DNA of 64,000 bases from 66-474 sp051954935 (GTDB lineage: Bacteria; Pseudomonadota; Gammaproteobacteria; Xanthomonadales; Rhodanobacteraceae), in NCBI GenBank assembly GCA_051954935.1, contig JBQCHG010000034.1, positions 4,830-68,829 of the forward strand. Reading direction: 5' to 3'. The notes beneath the pieces were generated by a model, which did not search any database, was not told the origin of the DNA, and saw only the letters and a program-made list of their open reading frames with translations. Of this stretch, positions 35,129 through 42,950 are shown piece by piece. The number at the start of each line of letters is the position of its first letter. The stretch's first letter is position 1. The translations under genes and the position numbers were made by a program.

Positions 35129-36468
35129 TTGCGATCCACCAGGGTCGCCGGACGGGCAGCACAGTGCATCACGCAGGCCTCTACCTGCGCGAACGAATCG
35201 AGTCCATACCAGAACGCATTCCAGCGCGGCTGCTTGACACAGCCATCGGCCTCGGCTGCATAGAACTCGTTGATGCCGTTGCCGTGGCGCGAGCGCCAGA
35301 ACAGCGCCGGGTTGTCCGCGCGCATCACCTGCCATGCCGCACGGCCCAGGCCCTCGCCCTGCGCGTCCTCGGCCACCGCGAACTTGTCGAGGTAGGCCAC
35401 CCGGGTGCCGCTCGCGAACGATTCGCGCGTGAGGATCAGCGCGGCGCGATAGTTTTCGCTGACATAGGCGCGGAAGAGCTTTGTGCGCTCGAAGTAATCC
35501 GGCACCAGCCTGCGGCCGAAGCTCGATTCGATCAGCGCACGCAAACGTTGGAGGTCGAGTTGCGACCAGCGCGTGCAACGACGGACCTTCTCGCCACGCC
35601 GCACCAGGGTGCCGGAGCCGCGATGGGTGAACAGCTCGCGCGCCAGCTCCGCGGGCCGCGTGATCGAAACCGAGGACGCCAGCGGCAACGCATCCAGCAG
35701 GTCCCTGATCTGCTCCAGCTTCAATCGCATGCCCGAGTGCAGCCAGGGCGCACGCATCAGCGACGGGTAATCGGTACACAGGTTGATCGAGTCGATCACC
35801 TTGCCTTCCCCGTCCAGCAGGCCACCGGTACCGGTCAGGAACACGATCTTGTACGGCTGCACGGCTCGTACGAGTTCGTTGACCGCGAAATCCGCATTGA
35901 TGTTCAGGACCTGGCCCTGCGGCGTTTCGCCCAGCGATGCTATGACTGGAATGGAGCCGGCCTTGATGCTGGCCTCGACCGGCGCGAGTTCCACCCGCTC
36001 GACACGACCGACCATTCCGTATTTGCGGCGATTGAGGAATGCGGCTTCGAACACGCCGGAGACGATCGAGGTCGCGCGCACGTCGTGCCGTTGGAGCGCT
36101 TCGACAAGCGCCAGGTTCTGCGCCTGCAGCACGCGCCGCACGATCGCCAGCGCCTCCGGGGAAGTCAGGCGCAGGCCGTCGAGCGTGCGCTTGACAACGC
36201 CGGCCGCGTTCAATGCTTCGTCCAGCTGCGGACCGGCGCCATGCACGACGATGGGCGTCAGCCCCACCTGCTGCAGGAAGGCCAGCGACGACGTGAGCGC
36301 ATCGAGGTCGTCGCGCAGCACCGCGCCACCGACCTTCACCACGGCGAAGCGCTTCGCATCCAGTCGCGCGAAGCGTTGCAGGTACTGCCGCACTTCCTTT
36401 GCGCCGTCCATGCTCGACAGCAGGCGCACGATGGTCTGGCGAAGCGGCGTATGCGTATCGGCGATCAT
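35125..36468 (-). CDS. bifunctional N-acetylglutamate synthase/kinase
   Basis: A 447-residue fusion. Residues about 40-280 form an amino-acid kinase domain (VVKVGGAVLRDD, VVHGAGPQLD, FLTGTGGLLDG), which phosphorylates N-acetylglutamate. Residues about 290-440 form a GNAT acetyltransferase domain (KLFRAYVSENYRAALILTRE, YLDKFAVAEDAQGEGLGRAA), which makes N-acetylglutamate from glutamate and acetyl-CoA. This vertebrate-like arrangement replaces separate argA and argB in Xanthomonas-type genomes. The ATG at 36468 overlaps the argE' stop by 4 nt. Arginine feedback control through the kinase fold is known for relatives; not visible here. Confidence 0.94.
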   Translation of the reverse strand: MIADTHTPLRQTIVRLLSSMDGAKEVRQYLQRFARLDAKRFAVVKVGGAVLRDDLDALTSSLAFLQQVGLTPIVVHGAGPQLDEALNAAGVVKRTLDGLRLTSPEALAIVRRVLQAQNLALVEALQRHDVRATSIVSGVFEAAFLNRRKYGMVGRVERVELAPVEASIKAGSIPVIASLGETPQGQVLNINADFAVNELVRAVQPYKIVFLTGTGGLLDGEGKVIDSINLCTDYPSLMRAPWLHSGMRLKLEQIRDLLDALPLASSVSITRPAELARELFTHRGSGTLVRRGEKVRRCTRWSQLDLQRLRALIESSFGRRLVPDYFERTKLFRAYVSENYRAALILTRESFASGTRVAYLDKFAVAEDAQGEGLGRAAWQVMRADNPALFWRSRHGNGINEFYAAEADGCVKQPRWNAFWYGLDSFAQVEACVMHCAARPATLVDRK

Positions 36469-37565
36469 GTAAGCCTCGCCTCCAGCATGTGCCGGATGCT
36501 CTCCGCGTACGTCCACAATTGGCCGAGCGCAACCCACTCGTCGGCACCGTGCGCCTGCGCGATGTCGCCCGGGCCGTAAACGAAAGCGACGTACCCGGCC
36601 TGCGAAAACAGCGCGGCCTCGGTCCAGAAGTCCACCGCGCTGCCGATCGGCAGCCCGAATTCGTCGGCCAGGTCGCGAGCGGCGAGGCGGCGCGCTTCCG
36701 CGCCGGCGACATCGCCGGCGGGCAGCGACGGACCGCGAAAGGTTTCCTCGAAACGCGCCGGTGCGGCATCGGCAAGCGCGCGCAGCGATCGCAGCAGCAT
36801 TTCGGGCGCCATGCTCGGCAGCGGGCGCAGATCCACACGCACCTCCGCTGAAGGTGCAATGATGTTCGATTTGATGCCACCCTCGATGCGACCGATGTTG
36901 AAACGCAACCCGGTCAGGCCGCCGAAGCGCTGATGATCCTGAGTCTGCGCGAATTCGAGCGCTGCATGGCCCCAGCGCAACGCCTGATGCACCGCGCTGT
37001 CGCCTCGCTCCTGCACATTCGAGGCGTGGCCCGCGCGACCGGCAAAGCCGACCTGCAACGAATGCACGCCGCGATGCGCCAGCACCGCTTCGCAGCGGGT
37101 GGGTTCGGCTACGATCACTGCCTCGAAAGCATGTGAATGCTTCAGAAAGCCGGAAATGCAGCGTGGATCGCGGCCTTCCTCATCGGTCGTGAACAGCAGC
37201 GCGAGATCACCCGTGCACGCATTCGCAACCGCAAGCAACGCTGCCGCCGCGCCCTTGATGTCGCAGGCGCCCAGGCCGATCGCGCGCTCGTCTTCGATGC
37301 GCAGTTCGAACGGACTGGCGCTCCATTGCGGAGAATCCGGCACGGTGTCCAGATGCACGTTGAACAGGACGCGCGGCTTGCCGCGCACGGCCAGCAGGCT
37401 GATCGCACCGGCGCCATGGTCGGCCTGCGTGCACTCGAAGCCGGACAGCTCCGCTCGCAAGTAGTCGAACATGCCCTCGCAGCCGATCGCGCGCGGCGGA
37501 TTGCGCGTATCGAAACCGACCAGCACGCGCAGATGGGCGAGGGTGTCTTCCAGTAGCGCGTTCAT
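36465..37565 (-). CDS. argE: N-acetylcitrulline/N-acetylornithine deacetylase
   Basis: A 366-residue M20 metallopeptidase-fold deacetylase. The metal ligands appear in FNVHLDTVPDS and LGACDIKGAAAALL, the catalytic glutamates in LLFTTDEEGRD, and the dimer/lid domain in LAHRGVHSLQVGFAGRAGHAS. In the Xanthomonas-type pathway the substrate is N-acetylcitrulline, made by the acetylornithine carbamoyltransferase encoded in the same operon. The start at 37565 overlaps the argG stop by 4 nt; an upstream frame continuation over argG is rejected. Confidence 0.93.
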   Translation of the reverse strand: MNALLEDTLAHLRVLVGFDTRNPPRAIGCEGMFDYLRAELSGFECTQADHGAGAISLLAVRGKPRVLFNVHLDTVPDSPQWSASPFELRIEDERAIGLGACDIKGAAAALLAVANACTGDLALLFTTDEEGRDPRCISGFLKHSHAFEAVIVAEPTRCEAVLAHRGVHSLQVGFAGRAGHASNVQERGDSAVHQALRWGHAALEFAQTQDHQRFGGLTGLRFNIGRIEGGIKSNIIAPSAEVRVDLRPLPSMAPEMLLRSLRALADAAPARFEETFRGPSLPAGDVAGAEARRLAARDLADEFGLPIGSAVDFWTEAALFSQAGYVAFVYGPGDIAQAHGADEWVALGQLWTYAESIRHMLEARLT

Positions 37566-38761
37566 GGCTTGCGGTTCACCTGAGCCCAGAGCGTGCTGCT
37601 CATCCCGTACAGCCGGATGAACCCTTCCGCTTCCGCCACGCCCCAGTCCGCGCTCTGCGCGTAGGTAGCACCTTTCGCATTCAGGAGGTGCGGCGACTCG
37701 ATGGCTATCGCGTCCACGCGGCCGCCCCGCGTTTCCAATGTGACTTCGCCATTGGCGCAACGCTGTGAGGACGCAAGGAATGCTTCCAGGTCGGCCTTCA
37801 ACGGATCGTGGAAGAAGCCTTCGTAAACCAGCTCGATCCACTTGCGCGCAACGTCCGGCTTGAAGCGATTCTGGTGCTTGCTCAGCACGGCTTCTTCGAG
37901 TGCGCGATGAGCAGCCAGCAAGGCGGTCAGGCCTGGCGCCTCGAACACGATGCGCCCTTTCAACCCGATCGTGGTGTCGCCGGTGTAGAGGCCGCGGCCA
38001 ACCCCGTATTTCGCGAATGCCTCGTTGAGCCTGGCGAGCAGCACGTGGCCGGGAAGTTCCTCGCCATCCAGGGCCACCGCTTCGCCTTGTTCGAAGCGCA
38101 ACTTCATCCGAAGCGGTTCGAGCAGCCATTCCGCAGGGGGCGCGCACCAGCCGCGAGCACCCTCGCCCGGTGCTTCCCAGCGATCGATCTCTCCGCCGGA
38201 CATCGTCACGCCCAGCAGGTTCTCGTTGATCGTGTACGCCTGCTGCTTTGCCCGCACCTCGAATCCGCGTTCGCGCAGGTACGCCTGCTCGTATGCGCGC
38301 ACCTGCGCGTGCTCGCGCTGGATCTCGCGGATCGGTGCCACGATCTCGTAGTCGCCCGATGCTTTCACGGTGAGATCGAATCGCACCTGGTCATTACCCA
38401 TGCCGGTGCAGCCGTGCGCTATCGCGCGCGTACCGAGTTCATCCGCGCGCTTCAGCGCGGCGTCGACGATCAGGTAGCGGTCGGAAACCAGCAATGGATA
38501 CTGACCCTGGTAGCCCTCCCCAGCCCACACGAAGGGCTTCACGAATTGCGCCCACAGCGCGGGGCCGCCGTTCACCGTCACGTGCGTGGCGGCGCCGAGT
38601 TCGCGCGCGCGCTGCTCGATCCATGTGCGTTCGTCCGCATCCACGCCCCCGGTGTCGGCGAACACGGTATGCACGGCGTAGCCGCGCTCGCGCAGCCACG
38701 GGATGCAGAAGCTGGTGTCGAGTCCGCCGGAAAAGGCCAGCACGATGTCTTTCATGTTCAC
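37562..38761 (-). CDS. argG: argininosuccinate synthase
   Basis: A 399-residue PP-loop ATPase that joins citrulline and aspartate. The PP-loop is LAFSGGLDTSFCIPWL near residue 8, with HGCTGMGNDQVRFD near residue 114 and the tetramer region IRLYGMSSTLWAQV at the C-terminus. The stop overlaps argE' and the start overlaps argF' by 4 nt each, so the three are translationally coupled. Confidence 0.97.
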   Translation of the reverse strand: MNMKDIVLAFSGGLDTSFCIPWLRERGYAVHTVFADTGGVDADERTWIEQRARELGAATHVTVNGGPALWAQFVKPFVWAGEGYQGQYPLLVSDRYLIVDAALKRADELGTRAIAHGCTGMGNDQVRFDLTVKASGDYEIVAPIREIQREHAQVRAYEQAYLRERGFEVRAKQQAYTINENLLGVTMSGGEIDRWEAPGEGARGWCAPPAEWLLEPLRMKLRFEQGEAVALDGEELPGHVLLARLNEAFAKYGVGRGLYTGDTTIGLKGRIVFEAPGLTALLAAHRALEEAVLSKHQNRFKPDVARKWIELVYEGFFHDPLKADLEAFLASSQRCANGEVTLETRGGRVDAIAIESPHLLNAKGATYAQSADWGVAEAEGFIRLYGMSSTLWAQVNRKP

Positions 38762-39777
38762 TGTTCCCCATTCGAGTCGGCGAGCACCGCCATGATTGCC
38801 TTCTGCACATGCAGGCGGTTTTCGGCCTCGTCAATCGCGATGCATTGCGGCGAATCCATCACCGCGTCAGTGGCCTTGACGTTGCGCCGCAACGGCAGGC
38901 AGTGGCTGAAGAAAGCGTTGTCGGTCAGCGTCATCTTGGATTCGTCCACGATGAAGTGCCGGTGCGCATCGCGAACGGATTTTTCTTGTTCCCAGCGACC
39001 GAAGTACGGCAGCGCGCCCCAGCTCTTGGCGTACACCACCCGGGCGCCTCGATAGCTTTCCTCGATGTCGTGCGACACGCGCAGTGAACCGCCGTTCTCC
39101 TTGGCGTTGACCTCTGCGGCCTGCATGTAGCGCTCGTCGAGCACGTATTCGGGCGTGGGGCACAGGAGTGTGACGTCCATGCCATAACGCGTCGCGATCA
39201 GCAGCGCGGAATTCGCCACGGCGGTGTTCAGCGGCTTCGGGTGATACGTCCAGGTCAGGACATATTTCTTGCCGCGCAAATCCGTCCCGAGGTGCTCGCG
39301 CAACGCCATCACGTGCGCCAGCTCCTGGCATGGATGCGTGATCGTCTCCATGTTGATGACCGGCACGGACGCGTGGCGCGCGAAGGCACGGATCACCGTG
39401 TCCTTGCGGTCCTCGTTCCAGTCGCGGAACTTCGGGAACGCGCGCACGCCGATCAGGTCCACGTAGCGCGACAGCACGCGCGCGACTTCCGCGACGTGTT
39501 CCTCGGCCTCCCCATCCATTACCGCGCCAACCTCGAACTCGATCGGCCACGCGTCCTTGCCGGGCGCCAGCACGATGGCGTGCCCGCCGAGCTGGCGCGC
39601 ACCCAGCTCGAAGCTGGTGCGGGTTCGCATCGATGGATTGAAGAACAACAGCGCGATGGATTTGCCGGCGAGCTGATCGCCGAGCTTGCTCTGCTTGAAT
39701 GAAGTGGCTTGCTCGAGCAGCGCATCCAGTTCGGCGCGGCTGAAGTCCTGGGTGGTGATGAAATGGCGAAGCGTCAT
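38758..39777 (-). CDS. argF': N-acetylornithine carbamoyltransferase
   Basis: A 339-residue transcarbamylase that makes N-acetylcitrulline. SMRTRTSFELG is the carbamoyl-phosphate loop, Glu92 corresponds to the residue that distinguishes acetylornithine from succinylornithine enzymes, WTYHPKPLNTAVANS and HCLPLRRNVKATDAVMDS are family hallmarks (the Lys in the last block is carboxylated in the Xanthomonas enzyme). It replaces ornithine carbamoyltransferase in this pathway. AGGA lies upstream of the ATG. It heads the arginine operon, behind a leader ORF and an intrinsic terminator. Confidence 0.96.
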   Translation of the reverse strand: MTLRHFITTQDFSRAELDALLEQATSFKQSKLGDQLAGKSIALLFFNPSMRTRTSFELGARQLGGHAIVLAPGKDAWPIEFEVGAVMDGEAEEHVAEVARVLSRYVDLIGVRAFPKFRDWNEDRKDTVIRAFARHASVPVINMETITHPCQELAHVMALREHLGTDLRGKKYVLTWTYHPKPLNTAVANSALLIATRYGMDVTLLCPTPEYVLDERYMQAAEVNAKENGGSLRVSHDIEESYRGARVVYAKSWGALPYFGRWEQEKSVRDAHRHFIVDESKMTLTDNAFFSHCLPLRRNVKATDAVMDSPQCIAIDEAENRLHVQKAIMAVLADSNGEQ

Positions 39778-39810
39778 CGGTCGTTCCTGCTGGCGGGAAA
39801 CGGCCGGGCA

Positions 39811-39840
39811 ACAAAAAAACCCGGCGCGAGGCCGGGTTTT
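39811..39840 (-). terminator. intrinsic terminator in the argF' leader, probable attenuator
   Basis: A 10-bp perfect stem (39831-39840 with 39816-39825 on the minus strand) with a 5-nt loop and a run of seven T. It lies upstream of argF' on the same strand, 33 nt before the ATG, so transcription must pass it to reach the arg genes. The left arm can instead pair with GGCCGG at 39870-39875 inside the upstream leader ORF. A simpler reading is the terminator of the glycine-zipper gene further upstream. Confidence 0.85.
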
Positions 39841-39865
39841 ATCGAATGCGGGTGCGCGCGACGAC

Positions 39866-39970
39866 TTATCCGGCCGGATGGAAAAGTTCCGGTCGGCGCG
39901 CGCGCGAAGTCATGCCGGCGGCCATGCGGGCGCTGGTCAGGACAACGGCGTTGGCGTGAAAGTCGTTCAT
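39866..39970 (-). CDS. candidate arginine leader peptide
   Basis: A 34-codon frame from ATG 39970 to TAA. It contains four arginines: one at residue 15 and the run Arg-Ala-Arg-Arg at residues 23-26, close to the end. CCGGA just after the run can pair with TCCGG near the stop; GGCCGG beside it can pair with the left arm of the terminator that follows. This is the arrangement expected for ribosome-mediated attenuation by arginine supply. No Shine-Dalgarno motif is visible; a promoter 3 nt upstream would make the mRNA nearly leaderless. Existence is inferred from layout only. Confidence 0.5.
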   Translation of the reverse strand: MNDFHANAVVLTSARMAAGMTSRARRPELFHPAG

Positions 39971-39979
39971 GGGGCAGGC

Positions 39980-40008
39980 ATCATGACAGCGGTTGAACCG
40001 CTGCGCAA
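39980..40008 (-). promoter_or_regulatory. candidate arg operon promoter with a palindrome in the spacer
   Basis: TTGCGC and CATGAT are separated by 17 nt. The spacer (39988-40002) is nearly filled by the perfect inverted repeat AGCGGTT-C-AACCGCT, a likely operator position. The predicted start site is about 3 nt before the leader-peptide ATG. Confidence 0.45.
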
Positions 40009-40014
40009 TATCCG

Positions 40015-40548
40015 TCATTCCGCTGGTGTGACGCTCACGCGCACGCGCAACCGTTCACCCGGGTCATAGCCCAGCCGAGATACATAGACCTCGCCGCGAT
40101 AGCGATATTCCACATCGTAAGCGGCGATCCGGCGCTGCGGCGGGTAGTCGCTGACCATCCGGCAACGCGTTTCGGTGTCCGTGTAGGTGCGATCGTTTGC
40201 ACGGGAAACACTGTTGCCGATCGCGCCGCCGGCCACCGCGCCTGCAATCGTCGCAGCCGTGCGGCCACGACCGTGACCGACCTGGTTGCCCAATGCGCCG
40301 CCAACGATTGCTCCTAATACCGTGCCGCCGGTGTGGTTGTTGTCCTGGCGCGTGACCTGCTCGTCATAGCATTCCTGACGCGGCGGGCCACCGGCATCGG
40401 CAATATAAACCGGATCCACCCGCAGCACGTCGGCCCAGCCGAAGTGCGCGTTGTCCGGTGGCGGCTGCGGCGGTGGGTAGCCCTGCGCCTGGGAAATGCC
40501 TGCGAAGGCGAGCAGCGCGGCGGCGATCATCGGCTTGTACATCGTCAT
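40015..40548 (-). CDS. secreted glycine-zipper (2TM) protein
   Basis: A 177-residue protein. An N-terminal signal peptide is seen in MYKPMIAAALLAFAGISQAQ with a likely cut after AQA or SQA. A Pro-rich stretch follows, then a glycine zipper, GGTVLGAIVGGALGNQVGHG and ATIAGAVAGGAIGNSV, at about residues 75-120. The C-terminal RRIAAYDVEYRYRGEVY is the conserved end of this family. Such proteins are periplasmic or outer-membrane associated; the function is not known. GAGG lies 6 nt upstream of the ATG at 40548. Confidence 0.8.
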   Translation of the reverse strand: MTMYKPMIAAALLAFAGISQAQGYPPPQPPPDNAHFGWADVLRVDPVYIADAGGPPRQECYDEQVTRQDNNHTGGTVLGAIVGGALGNQVGHGRGRTAATIAGAVAGGAIGNSVSRANDRTYTDTETRCRMVSDYPPQRRIAAYDVEYRYRGEVYVSRLGYDPGERLRVRVSVTPAE

Positions 40549-40687
40549 GGCGGACCTCGTGGCAGGCGCTTGCGGAGTGCGCCCTTCGCTCGGGCGCCAT
40601 TCCATCAAAGCACGGCTGAATCCGCGCCTAAGAAAACGCCCTTTCGCGGCTAAAATGTGAGGCCGACCGCCGATTGCGCCTGAACCG

Positions 40688-42073
40688 ATGCCGATCCGAC
40701 TGCACAACAGCCTGACCCGTCGCACCGAAACGTTCACCCCACTCGATCCTGAACGGGTGACGATGTACGTCTGCGGGCCGACCGTCTACCACTACGTGCA
40801 CATCGGCAACGCACGCCCCTATGTGGTGTTCGGGCTGCTGGCACGCCTGCTGCGCAGGCATTACCCGAGCGTGGTGTACGCGCGCAACATCACCGACGTG
40901 GATGACAAGATCAACGCCGCCGCGCTCGCGGCCGGCACTCCGATCGGCGCGATCACGGATCGCTATGCAGCCGCTTTTCGCGAGGACATGGCGAAACTCG
41001 GCGCCGACGCGCCGGACGTGGAGCCGCATGCGACCGCGCACATCGCGCCGATCATCGCGATGTGCGAACGGCTGATCGCAGACGGCCACGCCTACGCCGC
41101 GGAAGGGCATGTGCTGTTCGACGTGACGTCCTATCCGGATTACGGGCAACTGTCGCGGCGCTCGGTGGAAGACATGATCGCCGGCGCGCGCGTCGAGGTG
41201 GCGCCGTACAAGAAGAACCCGGCGGATTTCGTGCTGTGGAAACCTTCCACGCCGGAACTGCCCGGCTGGGACAGCCCGTGGGGCCGCGGCCGTCCGGGCT
41301 GGCACATCGAGTGCTCGGCGATGGCGGCGGCGCACCTGGGCGACACGATAGACATCCACGCCGGCGGCAACGACCTGATGTTCCCGCATCACGAGAACGA
41401 GATCGCGCAAAGCACCTGCGCGCACAGCGGCAGGATGTTCGCACGCTACTGGCTCCATAATGGAATGCTGACCTTCGACGGCAGGAAGATGTCGAAGTCG
41501 CTGGGCAACGTGCTACAGCTGCATCAGCTGCTGGAACAACACCCGCCGGAAGTGCTGCGCTATCTGTTGCTGCGCGCGCACTACCGCCAGCCGCTGGACT
41601 GGTCGAACGAAACACTGAAGCAGGCCAAGGCCACGCTGGATGGCTGGTACGGCGTACTGCGCGATTTATCTGATATCGAAGTGATGAGCGACGCGGATAT
41701 CCCCGCAACCATCGAGGATGCACTGTGCGATGACCTGAACACGCCTCAAGCATTCGCGGAGCTGGCGAAGCTCGCAAACGAAGCACGCGCAGCTTCTTCG
41801 GTCGAAGAGAAACGTCGCGCAAAAACAGCGCTGCTCGCAGGTGGCGGGTTGCTCGGCCTGTTGCGGGAGGATCCGCAAGCGTGGTTCCAACATGCCGGTA
41901 CGGGGGCCGAGGTGGACAGCGATGCCGTCGAATTGCTGCTGCAGGACCGCCGCGCGGCGCGCGCCGCGCGCGATTTCAAGCGCGCAGACGCGATCCGCGA
42001 TCAGCTTGCGGCCATGGGCATCGCAATCGAGGATGGCCCTCAGGGCACGCGCTGGAAGATCGCGCAATCGTAG
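40688..42073 (+). CDS. cysS: cysteinyl-tRNA synthetase
   Basis: A 461-residue class I synthetase. CGPTVYHYVHIGNARPYVVF holds the HIGH-type motif and the zinc Cys, and KMSKSLGN lies near residue 267. The second zinc-site region is ECSAMAAAHLG with GNDLMFPHHENEIAQ. Length is normal. The stop codon TAG is formed by the first bases of a palindromic repeat (42070-42150). The short gap upstream is shared with the divergent glycine-zipper gene. Confidence 0.98.
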   Translation: MPIRLHNSLTRRTETFTPLDPERVTMYVCGPTVYHYVHIGNARPYVVFGLLARLLRRHYPSVVYARNITDVDDKINAAALAAGTPIGAITDRYAAAFREDMAKLGADAPDVEPHATAHIAPIIAMCERLIADGHAYAAEGHVLFDVTSYPDYGQLSRRSVEDMIAGARVEVAPYKKNPADFVLWKPSTPELPGWDSPWGRGRPGWHIECSAMAAAHLGDTIDIHAGGNDLMFPHHENEIAQSTCAHSGRMFARYWLHNGMLTFDGRKMSKSLGNVLQLHQLLEQHPPEVLRYLLLRAHYRQPLDWSNETLKQAKATLDGWYGVLRDLSDIEVMSDADIPATIEDALCDDLNTPQAFAELAKLANEARAASSVEEKRRAKTALLAGGGLLGLLREDPQAWFQHAGTGAEVDSDAVELLLQDRRAARAARDFKRADAIRDQLAAMGIAIEDGPQGTRWKIAQS

Positions 42074-42150
42074 GAGCTTGCCTGCAAGCAGTCGCGCACA
42101 GGCGCGCTCCTGCGAAGCCGCTGTTCCAGGAGCCCACCTGCGGGCAATCA
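42070..42150. repeat. REP-like palindromic repeat after cysS
   Basis: GTAGGAGC with an inner CTTGCCTGCAAG and an outer partner GCGCTCCTGC, followed by a second partial unit CCAGGAGCCCACCTGCGGGC. These GTAGGAGC-type units are typical of intergenic REP sequences in Xanthomonadales and Pseudomonas. The cysS stop codon overlaps the first base. Confidence 0.7.
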
Positions 42151-42222
42151 TGGAGATCTTCACCATGAATGGCTGCTCTTGCGACTCACGCACGGTCTGT
42201 CGCATCGCGCGATAATTGGCGC

Positions 42223-42666
42223 ATGAACGATCTTTCCGTCAACACCGCCCTCGGCGCCCAGCGTGAGATCGTCGACGAGTTCGCGCTGTTCGGCGACTGG
42301 ACCGAGCGCTACCAATACCTGATCGACCTAGGCCGCAAGCTGCCGCCGCTGCCGGCGGAACTGATGACCGAGGCCAACAAAGTGCACGGCTGCCAGTCGC
42401 AGGTGTGGATGGCTGTTGCGGGTGATGCGAACAAGCTGGACATCCGCGCGATCAGCGATTCGGCAATCGTCTCCGGCCTGATCGCCCTGCTGCTGCGCGT
42501 CTACTCCGGCCGCTCCGCGCGGGACATCCTCGACACCGATCCGGATTTCATCGACGCCCTGGGACTCAGCAAGCATCTTTCGCCCACCCGCTCGAACGGA
42601 TTGAGCGCGATGCTGAACACCATCAAGGCGCATGCGCGGGAAGTTCTCGCGAAAAGCGAGGCGTAG
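42223..42666 (+). CDS. sufE: SufE family cysteine-desulfurase activator
   Basis: A 147-residue protein that accepts sulfur from a cysteine desulfurase for iron-sulfur assembly. The active Cys is in NKVHGCQSQVWMAV, preceded by WTERYQYLIDLGRKLPPLP, and the C-terminal LGLSKHLSPTRSNGLSAMLN is conserved. The start at 42223 is the conserved N-terminus; a longer frame from 42169 is rejected. The TAG stop lies in the first bases of another palindromic repeat. No sufS gene is nearby. Confidence 0.93.
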   Translation: MNDLSVNTALGAQREIVDEFALFGDWTERYQYLIDLGRKLPPLPAELMTEANKVHGCQSQVWMAVAGDANKLDIRAISDSAIVSGLIALLLRVYSGRSARDILDTDPDFIDALGLSKHLSPTRSNGLSAMLNTIKAHAREVLAKSEA

Positions 42667-42716
42667 GACGGGTCTTGACCCGCCATCCAGCCGCGGCGGG
42701 TTGAAACCCGCCCTAC
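42663..42716. repeat. double palindrome after sufE
   Basis: The left arm GTAGGACGGGTCTTGACCC, extended by GCC, and the right arm GGCGGGTTGAAACCCGCC, extended by CTAC, are reverse complements at 18 of 22 positions. Each arm is itself palindromic. It can form a cruciform or a terminator-like RNA stem; a role in stabilising the sufE mRNA end is possible. Confidence 0.7.
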
Positions 42717-42745
42717 ACAGCCGACGCAGTCTGGGCTCGCGTCAA

Positions 42746-42947
42746 CCGAGCGCTTTGAAAGCGTTACGAGCGAAGGCAGATCGCGCGTCGCCGGAGCGCA
42801 GGAACCGGAGTGTACAGATCAGTACATGAGGGATTTCCTCGGCCCGCAAAACGGCACATCCATGTACCGGGCCGGTCGAGCACCAGCTCGCCGGCGCGCG
42901 AGATGCTGATTTGAATCAGGCCGAGCGCGAGCTCTCAAACCGCTCGG
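42746..42947. repeat. MITE-like element with imperfect terminal inverted repeats
   Basis: About 202 bp bounded by CCGAGCGCTTTGAAAGC and the near-complement GCTCTCAAACCGCTCGG. It includes GCGCGTCGCCGGAGCGCAGG, a small TGTAC-N6-GTACA palindrome, and GCCGGCGCGCG...TTGAATCAGGCCGAGCGC. The two shared blocks recur at 54335-54588. It carries no gene. Confidence 0.6.
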
Positions 42948-42950
42948 CGA

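Noticed and set aside
39811..39840. Terminator assigned only to the glycine-zipper gene
   Set aside because: It lies 175 nt past that gene's stop, beyond a promoter-like element and an Arg-containing ORF, and just before argF'. The attenuator reading explains the layout better, though this alternative stays open.
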